Shown here piece after piece: positions 1 through 10,393 of a stretch of DNA of 64,000 nucleotides. Below the pieces are notes generated by a model, which was not told the origin of the DNA, made no database searches, and saw only the letters and a program-made list of their open reading frames with translations. This DNA is from Przewalskia tangutica (lineage: Eukaryota > Streptophyta > Magnoliopsida > Solanales > Solanaceae). The position numbers and the translations under genes were made by a program. Position 1 is the first letter of the stretch. Each line of letters opens with the position of its first letter. The stretch covers positions 80,061,093-80,125,092 of the forward strand of contig CM056724.1 in the NCBI GenBank assembly GCA_029844215.1. Reading direction: 5' to 3'.

Positions 1-369
1 GGTACATCGACCGTGGATCCTCGCCATAGGATCACGATTCAACAGATTCAAGCTCCGCTTCTCCCGAGGCTTATCTTTTGCAGTGTTCCTCGAGTTGTAG
101 GTTCTTGTACATTCGTGGTATGGCGGGCCCTGTCCGTCATAGTCATCAGTATATCTTAGAGTCCGTAGTAATCTTTGTGGGCGTGGTTGTAAAAGGATTA
201 AACTGCTCAGTTTTATGTATATACCAAGGCAACTGCTTTTGGTTGGCCTGCTTATTTATTATATCCCTTGTTAAATGTCTCATGTTTTATGTTCCGCTGA
301 TTTTCTCTCGATGTATGTATCACTAGGTGCCTGGTAAGGCACGAAGAACGCCCCGAACGGGTCGTTACA
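1..369 (+). repeat. P1 5' LTR, terminal 369 bp
   Basis: Matches the last part of the complete LTRs at 5790-6160 and 12900-13269. It carries the BamHI-like hairpin (13-35), the block around 'tcttgtacattcgtgg', and the end '...GGGTCGTTACA' directly before the primer-binding site. The rest of the LTR lies upstream of the window. Confidence 0.85.
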
Positions 370-373
370 AAAG

Positions 374-384
374 TGGTATCGAGC
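374..384 (+). other. P1 primer-binding site (tRNA-iMet), one base missing
   Basis: TGGTATCGAGC follows the LTR end after a short spacer. The plant initiator tRNA-Met complement is TGGTATCAGAGC, so the A of CAG is missing. The intact version is present in TK (36505-36516, minus strand). Confidence 0.85.
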
Positions 385-569
385 GCTTAATCCTCGGAAA
401 GTGTCTACGCACCGTGTCTAGTAGAGTCTTGATTATCGATGTGTTGTGCACCACATCTATAATCGTGAGGTCGCAGGACATTTAGGATTGGTTTCATTCT
501 TCTCATTCCGAGATCGTGCCTTAGAGTCAGTTGTAAGTTGTACCCTCCGACGATCTCGTTTTACCGATT

Positions 570-1801
570 ATGCCTCCGCCGCAAGGCAACCAGAGCCCGA
601 AGGGCAAGGCACCGAGGTGCCGCTAGTGAGATACTGAGGAGTACGAGCGCGCAGCCCGCACAAAGACGAGGTTGTGCTTGACGGCGGGTTTCGCGACGCC
701 GCCAAAGACCAAAGAGAGTTTAGAGCCGCAGCGGTGGGCGATGAGACTACAAGACTGAGCCTCGGTCCCACACCGAGCAGGGAGATGGGTCACGCGAGAT
801 GGCCCGATTATTGGCCGTGGTCAGGCCGATATGAGGACAGCCGACGCAGCAGCCGGCCCAAGATGCACCAGCCGGTTCACCCCGAGCAGATAGTTTGAGG
901 CTACGGGACTTTACGAGTTGTAGCCCTTTGAGTTTTATGGGTCGAGGCACGAGGATGATCCGCAGGAGTTCATCCGGCGATTCGCCGATCACGCGGTGAT
1001 CAAGGCTTCGTAAACCGAGTCTGTGACCTTTGGTTCGCATCGGCCGCGTGATACCGCCGATTGGTTTGATTCACGGAGCTTTCCCGGGAGAGCATGCACT
1101 CCAGCAGATGGGATGAGTTTTCGTGGGCTTTCTCACGCACTTCTTGCCTCCGCAGATGGCGAGGGCACGCCGGTAACGATTTTTGTTACTAAGACAGAGG
1201 CGCGACCGTCGGGAGTACAATGTCGAAGTTCGATTCTTTGGCTCGATATGTCCTGCGCTTAGTTGCAGATATGGAGGATAGGTGCATCGCCACGCCACCG
1301 GCTTGATGATTATATGGCCGAATCTTGTGCGGTGTTTCTCTTCACCGCATGGACATTGCCCGCACGCAGCTCATGCACTAGGATGCGAGGCACGGAGGGT
1401 CGACGGAATGACTGGATCGCCAGAAGAGGCCGTGACGGCAGGGTCCTTTGGTGGCTTTCGAGGCGGACCGCCTGCCAGAAGAGCTAGTTATATACCCCAC
1501 CGTCTGCAGTAGTCCTCCACCGTCTTCAGGAGCAGGTCAGGGCTCCAAGGGTTCAGATTTTCGGCAGAGCAGGGGTGTTAACCAGCTGAAGCCACCCCTA
1601 CCTCGTTGTGACCATTGTGGTAGACTCCATTTTGGAGAGTGTCGTGCTAGATTGGGAGTTTGTTTTACATGCGGCCAGCAGGGCCATTTTGCGAGGAACT
1701 GTCCGACCAAGGGAAGCGCGGATGTTACGACTCAGCCTTCAGGATCTGTGGCTGGTTCATCACCTTCTATACGCATGCACTGCAGGCGTGCCTATGATTA
1801 G
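570..1801 (+). pseudogene. gag: P1 gag-like gene, frameshifted
   Basis: Gag builds the retrotransposon particle and binds its RNA. The start at 570 (MPPPQGNQSPKGK...) matches the start of the better-preserved M2 Gag (MMPPRKATR...). A Retrotrans_gag-type region lies around 950-1250, with fragments like DPQEFI and GSHRPRDTADWFDS. Two zinc knuckles lie at about 1608-1700: a variant CDHCGRLHFGEC, then a canonical CX2CX4HX4C, CFTCGQQGHFARNC. The frame is broken several times, mostly at sites where other copies have CAG or CTG. No protease follows. I am confident of the family; whether the breaks are real is uncertain because of the CAG/CTG pattern described in the findings. Confidence 0.8.
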
Positions 1802-2585
1802 AGTGGAGCGGTAGCTTCGTATATCCTTAACCCTCTAGAGTTTTGGTATGCTGGTTATGATGGTCTCATTATTATGTGCTATGTACGGATAGCATTGTGA
1901 TATGTGTGAGTTAGAATGTATGGTTAGTTGGGAGGTTACGTATGGGGGCATGGTAAGTGTGAACCTTAGACTATGTCACGACTGAGACCTTAGGGGTAAT
2001 GTCGTCTTGAGTTAAAGACTTATTTTTGACCTTATCGAGTAGTAGTATGCGTGGGATTTATTTGTGTGATAAGTCCACGGGTAGTGTGAGATGGAAGTGG
2101 TAGCTTTCATGATGTGAATTAGTAAGATCGTTTGGATCGGGAACAAGAGTTTGGCACGGTTGGGGTCGGGTTTAGGACCATTAGCGGTCAAACCGTAACC
2201 CGATTTGGGGTGGGGCCAGCTCTGGGTGGTCCCGCCAGTGGTAGGGTCACGAGGGTGCTAGGCCCGAGTTTAGATGATCATCGTATGAGTTCGTGGACGC
2301 GTTCGACGAAGCGGTTCGTAAAGGCCGGAATGGCCTTAAGGAAGTTTGAGGTTAGTAAGATGACCAAGTTTGGAGGTAGTGACTCAGAGATTTTCGGAAC
2401 GGAAGTAATGATGAAGTATGGTACGTCTTCGGGAGAGTTCTAGTGTTCGAGAGCGGTACAACGAGTAAGGGAGGAAGATAACGTGTGTTATTTCGCGCTG
2501 CCGTGGCGTTGACAACTTGTTAGAGGAACTTCATCGATATCCGTCTTGAGAAGGAACATTCGGACGAATGTTTCGGCGAGGAGAA
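1802..2585 (+). other. P1 gag-to-LTR segment, no recognisable gene, degenerate polypurine tract at end
   Basis: About 0.8 kb with no pol domain. Part of it (about 2220-2400) is conserved in P2, P3 and M1 and reads in P1 and P3 as a short peptide containing KMTKFGGSDS. A perfect hairpin (2555-2572) and a weak purine run precede the 3' LTR. Confidence 0.6.
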
Positions 2586-3256
2586 TGTTATACCCGTAGT
2601 TGCAGGGTATGTATGTGAGGACGACGCACGAGAGTACGCAGAAATTTTGAAAAGAAAGAAAGATGTGAGTTTTCACGGAAAAGTTTAGGTTATTTGTGAA
2701 GAAAAAGGTTCATTAATGGGAATTGATTCTGATTTGGTATTTGACTTCATAGATTATATTAGAATTTTGAGATTTTATTTTCTGAAATGGTCACGTGGGC
2801 CCACGGAGAAATTTACTGATTTGTGGAGCCCGCTTTGTTTTTGAGATTTGTATTTTGGATATTTTCAAGACGAAATATTCGGCGACCGGGGCGACACGTG
2901 TCACCCCATGTGGCACCCTTGGCCGAAATATTTATCAGGCACAACACCCGACAGAGTCATTTTTCGACTAAACGTTTTACTAAGCTTACGAAGGAAAATT
3001 CGGCTATGTCATTTAGTATTTTTGCGAATTTTTCCGAGAGGCGAACGCTTTTGGACCAACGAGAGGCAACACTTGGCACCCTCTCGTTGGTGGACTTCTG
3101 GGCGCCAGGCCGAATGGATGGGCAAGTGGTGGTAGATATTTGTGTAGATATTTGTGAGGATTTGTGGAGTAGGGTTAGGTGCACTTGGCTTGATCTTGGC
3201 CTTACACTTGTGTAGCACTTGGCTAGATCTTGCCATTGGTTGGCCTTTGGCTTTGC

Positions 3257-3264
3257 TATAAATA
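3257..3264 (+). promoter_or_regulatory. LTR TATA box (P1)
   Basis: TATAAATA lies 671 bp into the LTR in a block (gctataaataccc-like) found in all plus-strand copies. It is the best candidate for the element's promoter and puts transcription start near 3290. Confidence 0.6.
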
Positions 3265-5141
3265 CCTCCTTGAAGACTTATTCATTCACTCCTCACTTTG
3301 TCTAAGTCTTGAAATCCCTCCCTCTCCCTTGTTGTTGCTCTCGTCCAACTCCCTTCTCCCCCTTAGAAAGAGGCCCTTGGCCGAGAACACCCCCCTCCCC
3401 TAGCCTAGTTGTGCTAGCCGAGCCTACCCCCCCCTTGGTAGAAAGTTGTCTTCCAAGTATTGTTGTAATGCCCAAAATACCTTAGCCTTGTACCTTGTAG
3501 TATTCCAAAGATACCTCTTTACGTAGAGTCCGGAAATACTACCTTTTGTCCTTTTAGTCTCAAACCGAAACCCTAAGGAAATCTTCATAGTAGGTTGAAG
3601 TATGTGAGTAGAAGTTGGTTAGAACTTCTAAGGGTTGTTTGGAGTGGTTTGGAGCGCGTGGAGTGGAGCTAAACCTTGCTCAGGAGCGACATTAAACTCG
3701 GATAATTTTGGGCTTATCGAGGTAATTATCTTGTCCCTCTATTGTAATTGGAAATTACATGTTTGTTAGAGTATATAGTTGAAGTATACTATATATGGAA
3801 CTATACTTAGTATTCGCGATGTCTTTTGACTTAAGCCCAAGAATAAAGAATCGAATCGAATCAGATTTACATAGGATCAGACGGAGACTTGTGTAGTATT
3901 ATCGAGTAGAATTGTACACGTCAGGTTAGATGTAAACCCCCTGGTTGGCTTGGCCAGCCTCGATAGAGAGGAGTTTTACGCTGTCATGTGTGCGGTGTCA
4001 CGAATTTTCTATAGAAAGATAGAAACTTGTGTTTTGGGGTTAATAGACGTTTGTGACCTTTATAGGTGAAAGTACTAAGAGTAGCGTATTCTACTCGAGG
4101 AGTGGAAAGGGCTAGCAAGGTTGTAGTACTTGGAGCATTTTGCTTATTGTCGATAAATCGTCGCGAGGTATGTGAACCTCTTCCTATCTCTTCTAGCATG
4201 ATATGTGTGAACTATGTAGTACGGTAGACGATACGTGTTAATCGTGGTTTGATTGTTTTTAAAACATAAAGTGTTATAACGGCTTTATGGGAAGTTGGTT
4301 ATAACAGCTTTATGTAGGTAAGAAAATGGTTTTACTGATGTTAGAAGTTAAGAGACTTGATCTTATAAGATAAGAGACTTAACTTATTTGTTTTAATGAG
4401 GATGTTTGTGTGAAACCTCATTCGTGAGTAATGAGTACTTGGGTTTTAAAGGGATAATGTTTCCGATTTCGGAATCGAACGTATCGATGCACCAACGCAG
4501 CGTTAATAAAGGAAAATGTATTGAATAATGATGTGTTGTATTAAAACCAAGAGAAACCTCCATCTGCATAGAAGCTAAGATGAGACAAAATGATATTACA
4601 TTTTCTAGATCATGGCTGCTGTAATAAGATCGTTATAAACAAGAATAAACTACTCACGTATATGTCATATGTTACTCAATTGTTCTAAAAAGGAATCAAG
4701 TGATTAAGTTTGGGAACTATGAAACCATTTGAAAATGAGAAGCTTGAGTAATTGAAACTAGGCAAACCGAACTTAGGAAAAGAATGTTGTTACTTGGTTT
4801 TGAAAAGGAAGGTGGTTGGTCATTCTAATACTACGGTATCGGTGACTCTTATAAAAGAAATGGATCTCTTTAAAAGAACTTAACGTATGTAGTACTTTGG
4901 GGTTAAAACCCGGACTTTGGCATAAAATGAAAGTACTTTGAGTCAGGTGAAACTTGCCTATGCTTGTTGTTGTGAAACTTGCCTATGCTAGTTATGATAG
5001 CCTTTATAGTACAATAGTTGTGTTTCTGAGTAACCGAGTCTCACGATAGACTGTCGGTAGACTGGTTGACAAATTACTTGGACGTGCCTGCAGTGACGGA
5101 GAAATTCCACGCACGCTCGCTGATAGTATTATTGTTGTTAA

Positions 5142-5600
5142 TCGCCGACATACCGACACGATCGTAAGCGCACGTATGCTTCCATTTTGGTTAAGGTCTT
5201 GTGGTTAATCGCTGGATATATCGACACGATGCGTAGCGCACGCGGGTATGTTTCCATTTTGATTATCGCCTTGTGATTTCTTCGACATACCGACACGATG
5301 AGTAGCGACGCATGCGATCGTCCATTTGGAATGTTGTCTTATTGTTTCTTTGACATACCGACACGACGCGTAGCGCACGTATGCGTCCATTTGGAATGTT
5401 GTCTTATTGTTTCCCTTTGGACATACCGACACGATCGTAGCGCGAGTATGCTTCCATTTGGATTCTTTGTCTTGTTGTTGAGGTCACATGGACATGTCTA
5501 CACCGGCGCACTCGGCATGTGGCTACGGGACATTGGTATTATTGTTGCATCATGGACATGTCTACACCGGCGCAGATTCGGGCATGCGCCATACGCGAAC
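5142..5600 (+). repeat. Mixed minisatellite: five ~69-bp units then two ~87-bp-type units
   Basis: The motif ACCGACACGA (with variants) recurs about every 69 bp at 5152, 5221, 5289, 5358 and 5426. It is followed by two 'catgtctacaccgg' units of the class that fills the same LTR position in P2, P3 and S1. The 69-bp class is related to the array of M2 on the opposite strand. Confidence 0.75.
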
Positions 5601-6160
5601 TCGATTGATGTTGTGGGCGTGAGACCCATAGTTATATTGGAGTGATGATCGCTTTTATGTTGGAATCGTAGTTTGGTTATCATACATGTCTCCCGCTTTA
5701 TATAGACTAGTATGATTTCATTTACGATTGCATGCTTTCACATACTTGGTACTGTTAGATCGACCTCCTGGGCCGCTCACGCCGCAGTAGAGGTACATCG
5801 CCGTGGATCCTCGCCATAGGATCACAGCCAACAGATTGAAGCTCCGCTTTCTCCGAGGCTTATCTTTTGTAGGTGTTCTCGAGTCAGGTTCTTGTACATC
5901 TGTGGTATGGCGAGCCTGTCCGTCATAGTCATTGTATATCTTAGAGGTCTGTAATCTTGCGCAAGTGTGGTTGTAAAAGGATTAAACTGTTCAGGTTTTA
6001 TGTATATACTGAAGGCAACTGTTTTTGGTTGGCCTGTTTATTTATTATATCCCTTGTTAAATGTCTCATGTTTTATGTTCCGCTGATTTTCTCTGATGTA
6101 TGTATCACTAGGGTGCCCAGGGTAAGGCACCAGTAACGGGCCCCGGAACGGGTCGTTACA

Positions 6161-7694
6161 AAATTGTTATTAAAACCAGTAGAAACCTCCATCTGCATAG
6201 AAGCTAAGATAAGACAAAATTTTATTACATTTCCTAGATCATGGTCATTGAACAAGATTGTTGTAAACAAGAATAAACGGCTCACGTACAAGACATATGT
6301 TACTCAATTGTTTTAAAAGAGATTAAGACTATGAGTTATGAAACCTTTCTAAAATGAGAAACTTGAGCATTTGAAATTAGGCAAACTTGAACGTTTGGAA
6401 AATAATGTTGTTACTTGATTTTACAAAGGGAAGTATTTTGGTTTACTTAAAAAGATAGTCACTCTATACTACGGGTATTATGTGACTTTTGTGAAAGAAA
6501 CGGATCCTTTAAAAAGAGTTAATGTACGTAGTACTTTAGGGTTAAAACCCAGACTTTGATACAAAATGGAAGTACCTTGAGTTGTGTATAACTTGCCTAT
6601 GCTTGTTGTTGTGTAACTCGCCTATGCTTGTTGTGATAGCCTTTGTTGTGCAAATGTTGATATCCGGTGACTTCTTGAGAAAGAGTAGATCTTTTATAAA
6701 AGTCTAGAAGTATGGTATTTTGCTTGAGCTTGTTGGTGATAGCCTGGTTGTGCGATATATTGTTATTGTGGTTACATGGACATACGCCTACACCGACGGG
6801 GCATGTGGCGTGCGGTGGGTTGATTACCCGATATATTGTTATTGTGGTTACATGGACATGTCTACACCGATGCAGAATTCCGGGGGCATGTGGCCATGCG
6901 GCAGGGTTGATTACCCGATATATTGTTATTGTGGTTACATGGACATGTCTACACCGATGCACTCGGGGCGTGTGGCGTGCGCGGTTGATCACCAAGATAT
7001 TGTTGTTAATGTCACGGACGTGTCTACACCGGCGCACTCCGGCACGCGGGGCATTGTTATTGTTGCATCATGGACATGTCTACACCGATGCAATTCCCGC
7101 ACGCGCCACGATGCGAACATGATTGATGTTGTGGGCGTGAGACCCATAGTTATATTTGAGTGATGACTTGAGGCGTGAGTCCTCGACTGACATGATCGCT
7201 TATGTTGCGAATCGTAGTTTTGTTATCATACATGTCTCCTGCTTTTATATAAGATCGTTATGATTTCATTTACTGATTTTCGCCACATACTTGGTACTGT
7301 TGTATCGACCTCCTTCTGGCCGTGGTTCATGCCGCAGTAGAGTACATCGCAGTGGATCCTCGCCATAGGATCACGTCAACAGATTGGGAAGCTCCGCTTC
7401 TCCGAGGCTTATTCTTTGCATGTGTTCCCGAGTTGTAGGTTCTTGTACATTCGTGGTATGGCGGCCCCGTCCGTCATGGTTGTTGTAAATCTTAGAGGTC
7501 TGTAGTACCGCTGTGGTTGTAAAAAGGATTAAATCGCTTCGGGTTTTATGTATATATACGTAAGGCAAGCTTTTGGTTGCTGCTTTATGATCATATATCT
7601 TGTTTCATGTTTATGTTTTATTTTCCGCGGTTTTCTCGATGTTGTATCACTAGGGTGCCCGGTAGGCACGACCACGCCCGGATCGGTCGTGACA
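6161..7694 (+). repeat. P2 5' LTR, downstream half
   Basis: Begins abruptly at aaattgttattaaaacc, which matches position about 11717 inside the complete P2 3' LTR. It then follows that LTR to its end, GTCGTGACA. The upstream half is missing at this junction, probably because P1 is inserted here and the other half lies left of the window. Confidence 0.75.
6765..7110 (+). repeat. 87-bp minisatellite in P2 5' LTR
   Basis: About four units built on 'acatggacatgtctacacc', with spacer 'tgttattgtggttac'. The full unit is 87 bp, so the reading frame is kept from unit to unit and both strands look open. These open frames are not evidence for a protein. Confidence 0.8.
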
Positions 7695-7698
7695 AAAG

Positions 7699-7711
7699 TG
7701 GTATCGTGAGC
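7699..7711 (+). other. P2 primer-binding site, altered
   Basis: TGGTATCGTGAGC follows the LTR end GTGACA. It aligns to the tRNA-iMet complement TGGTATCAGAGC with the CAG altered. Confidence 0.75.
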
Positions 7712-7895
7712 GCTTAATCCTCGAAAGTGTCTATGACCGTGTCAGTAGTCTTGATTATCGATGTGTTGTGCACCACATCTATAATCGAGAGGCTTCGAGA
7801 CATTTAGGATTGGTTTCCATTCTTCTCATTCCGAGATCGTGCCTTAGAGTCGTGTTGTAAGTTGGACCCTCCGACGTATCTCGCTTTTACCGCTT

Positions 7896-9110
7896 ATGCC
7901 TCCGCAAGGCAACCAGAGCCCGTAAGGGCAAGACAAATGAGGTGCCGCTAGTGAGATACTGAGGAGTACGAGGGCGCAGCCCGACAAAGGCTCGAGATTA
8001 TGCTTCAGACGGCGGTTTTGCGCACGCCAAATTTCAAAGATAGTTTAGAGCGCAAAGAATGGCTGCCGAGACCACCAGACTGAGCCTCCCCACACCGGAG
8101 CAGATGAGATGGGGTACAAGGAGATGGTTCGGGCCGCCGTGGTCGTGGCGATATGAGATAGGCCGACGCGCAGCCTGGCCCGAGAGCACCAGCCGTTCAC
8201 CCCGAGCAGATAGTTTGAGGCTACGGACTTTCGAGTCAGAGCCCGCCCGAGTTTTATGGGTCGAGGCACGAGGATGATCCGCAGGAGTTCATCCGGCGAT
8301 TCTGGTCATGAGAGTGATCAAGGCCGGAGACCGAAGTCGGTGGTCTTAGGTTCGCATCGGCCGCGTGATACCGCAATGATCGTTTGATTCATGGAGCCGC
8401 CCCGGAGAGCACGCGCTCAGCAGATGGGACGAGTTCTCGAGGCATTTCTCACTTCTTGCCTCGCGGATGAGAGGCACGGCCGACGATTATGACGCCGAGA
8501 CAGAGAGGCGACGGTTCGGAGTACAACGTGGAGTTTGACTCGTTGGCTCGGTATGTCCCGCTTTAGTGGCAACCATGGAGGATAGAGTGCACCGCCACGC
8601 CACCGCTAGATGATTACTGACGAGGCTTGTTCGGTGTAGCTCTTCACCGGCATGGACATTGCCCGCACGCAGCTCATGCACCGGGTGTGAGGTGCGGAGA
8701 GGTCGACGAAATGACCAAGATCGCAGAAGAGGGCGAACAACAGTGGTCCTTTGGTGACTTTCGAGGCGGACCGCCTCAAAGAAGATACTAGTTTTGTACC
8801 TCCGCCCGCAGAGTGGTCTTCCACAACCTTCGTGGCATCCGGGATTCGGAGCGGTCGAGCTCGGGGTTCAGATTTCCGGGGAAGAAGGGCGTGTGGCTGG
8901 GATGCAATACCCCTACCTCGGTGGTCGATGGTAGACCGCATTTCGGGAGTGTCGTGGTGCCAAGGAGCTTGTTATTTTTGCGGCCAGGCCATCAGGCGAG
9001 GAACCGTCCGACCAAGGGAAGCACGGATGTTACGACTCACCTTCGTGATCGTGGCTGGTTCATCACCTTCACAGCTTACGCGCCTGCATGATGTGCCTAT
9101 GATTAGAGTG
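7896..9110 (+). pseudogene. gag: P2 gag-like gene, frameshifted
   Basis: Same layout as the P1 gag, with which it aligns along its length. It starts with MPPQGNQ-like codons at 7896. The Gag core lies around 8270-8500, and the segment VTFEADRLKE (8753) precedes the nucleocapsid region. The zinc-knuckle region at 8930-9020 is damaged: the second knuckle is reduced to 'CYFCGQ...' with the histidine/cysteine spacing lost. No pol gene follows. Many breaks coincide with CAG or CTG in sister copies, so true coding capacity cannot be judged from this sequence alone. Confidence 0.75.
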
Positions 9111-9966
9111 ACGTGGATACGGTATATCCTTAACCTCTAGAGTTTTGGTATGCTTGTTATGATGATCTCATTATTGTGTGCTATGCGGATAGCGGGGTGT
9201 TAATGGTGGGTTAGGAAACGTGGTTAGTTGGAAGGATAAGTATGGGGCATGGTAAGTGTGAACCTTAGACTATGTCACGATTGAGACCTTAGAGGTAAGG
9301 TCGTCTTGAGTAAAAGATTTATTTCATGTTTGACCCTTATCGCAGTAAGTAGTGCGGGAATTATTTGTGTGATAAGTCCATGGGTAGTGTGAGATGGAAG
9401 TGGTGGCTTTCATGACTTGATTAGGTAAGATTGTTCCGCTTCGGCGAGCAAGTGTCGCGCGATCGCTGGTCGGGTTGATGGTCGCTCGGTCGACCCGCAG
9501 CCGGTTTGGGGTCGGGTCGGGTAGTCCCGCCAGGTGGTAGGGTCACGAGGGTGCTAGGCCCAAGTTTAGACGACCATCGTATGAGTTCGTGGATGTGTTC
9601 GACCAGAATCGTTCGTGAAGGCCGGAGATGGCCTTAGGGGATATTACGGCTAGTAAGATGACCAAGTTTGGAGGTAGTGACTCTACAGTTTTGAGAAATG
9701 AAGCGATGACTGAAGTATGGCACGTCCTGAGAGACACTAGAACCTCAGGGACCGCATGCAGTTCGGTACCATTTGTTGGGTCGCCGGAGTGACACTAGAA
9801 CCTCGCGGCAAAGTGACAAAAGTGGTATCGCACGACGAGTAAGGGGGGAAGAGAATGTGTGTTATTTCGTGGCCAAGCTGTGGCGTTGGCAACTTGTTAG
9901 AGGAACTTTATCGTTATCCGACTTGAGAAGGAACATTCGGGACGAATGTTTCTAAGGAGGGGAGAA
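9111..9966 (+). other. P2 gag-to-LTR segment with hairpin and polypurine tract
   Basis: No pol domain. It contains the KMTKFGG-type conserved patch near 9650, an 8-bp hairpin AACATTCG/CGAATGTT (9932-9950) and the polypurine tract AAGGAGGGGAGAA (9954-9966) directly before the 3' LTR. A short segment with 'gtgacactagaacctc' is duplicated at about 9730-9800. Confidence 0.7.
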
Positions 9967-10385
9967 TGTTATACCCCGTATTTCCAGAGTATATACGTAA
10001 GGACGTACGTACGACAATTTGAGACTTAAAGTTTGGCTAGTTTCGAAATTTTGTGCTCAACACCCGATTAGAGTCGTTTTTCGACGAAACGTTTTACTGA
10101 ACTTGCGAAGGGAAATTTCCGGCTATGTCGTTTAGTATTTTTGCGGATTTTTCCGAGCGACGGAACATTTTTGGGCCAACGAGAGGGTGACACTTGTCAC
10201 CCTCAAGTGACGGTTTGGGTAGGCAAATGGGGGACGCCTTCCTCCCTTATTTTGTGCCTTGTTTTGTGCCTTGTTTTGTGCCATGTTTTGTGGAGTAGGG
10301 GTTAGGGTGCACTTGGCTTGATCTTGGCCTTACACTTGCCTTGCACATGGCTTGATCTTGTCCATTGGTTGGCCCTTGGCTTCCC

Positions 10386-10393
10386 TATAAATA
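10386..10393 (+). promoter_or_regulatory. LTR TATA box (P2)
   Basis: TATAAATA, 419 bp into the LTR, in the same conserved context as in P1 and P3. Transcripts would start near 10420, leaving a very long R-U5 of about 2.85 kb. Confidence 0.6.

Larger units (their letters stand above)
1..6160 (+). mobile_element. P1: gag-only (TR-GAG-like) Ty3/gypsy LTR retrotransposon, 5' end outside window
   Basis: The order is LTR end (1-369), primer-binding site, Gag-like coding remnant, non-coding tail, degenerate polypurine tract, then a complete 3' LTR (2586-6160). Both LTR ends terminate in the variant GTTACA, whereas neighbouring copies end in GTGACA; this supports 1-369 and 2586-6160 belonging to the same element. 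The internal region is only about 2.2 kb and shows no protease, RT, RNase H or integrase similarity. It would need pol proteins in trans. P1 is probably nested in the 5' LTR of P2, whose remaining half starts at 6161. Confidence 0.8.
2586..6160 (+). repeat. P1 3' LTR, 3.6 kb
   Basis: Begins TGTTATACCCG after the purine run and ends GTTACA; the TG...CA ends are typical. It contains a TATA box at 3257, twin hairpins at 3743-3795, the conserved GTTATAA...TTATAAC block near 4275, the gag-only-specific block at 4553-4615 and a mixed minisatellite at 5142-5600. Its first few hundred bases resemble the LTR start of M1 more than that of P2, so P1 may be a recombinant. Confidence 0.8.

Noticed and set aside
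3257..3264. TATA boxes as promoters of host genes
   Set aside because: Every instance sits at the same place inside an LTR; no host coding sequence follows.
5205..5645. Short Cys/Tyr-rich open frames
   Set aside because: They read through the 69-bp array of the P1 LTR and have no family resemblance.
9821..9835. A second 'agtggtatcgcacga' inside the P2 tail as another primer-binding site
   Set aside because: It is not next to an LTR end and lacks the following 'agttaatcc' context; chance or a local duplication.
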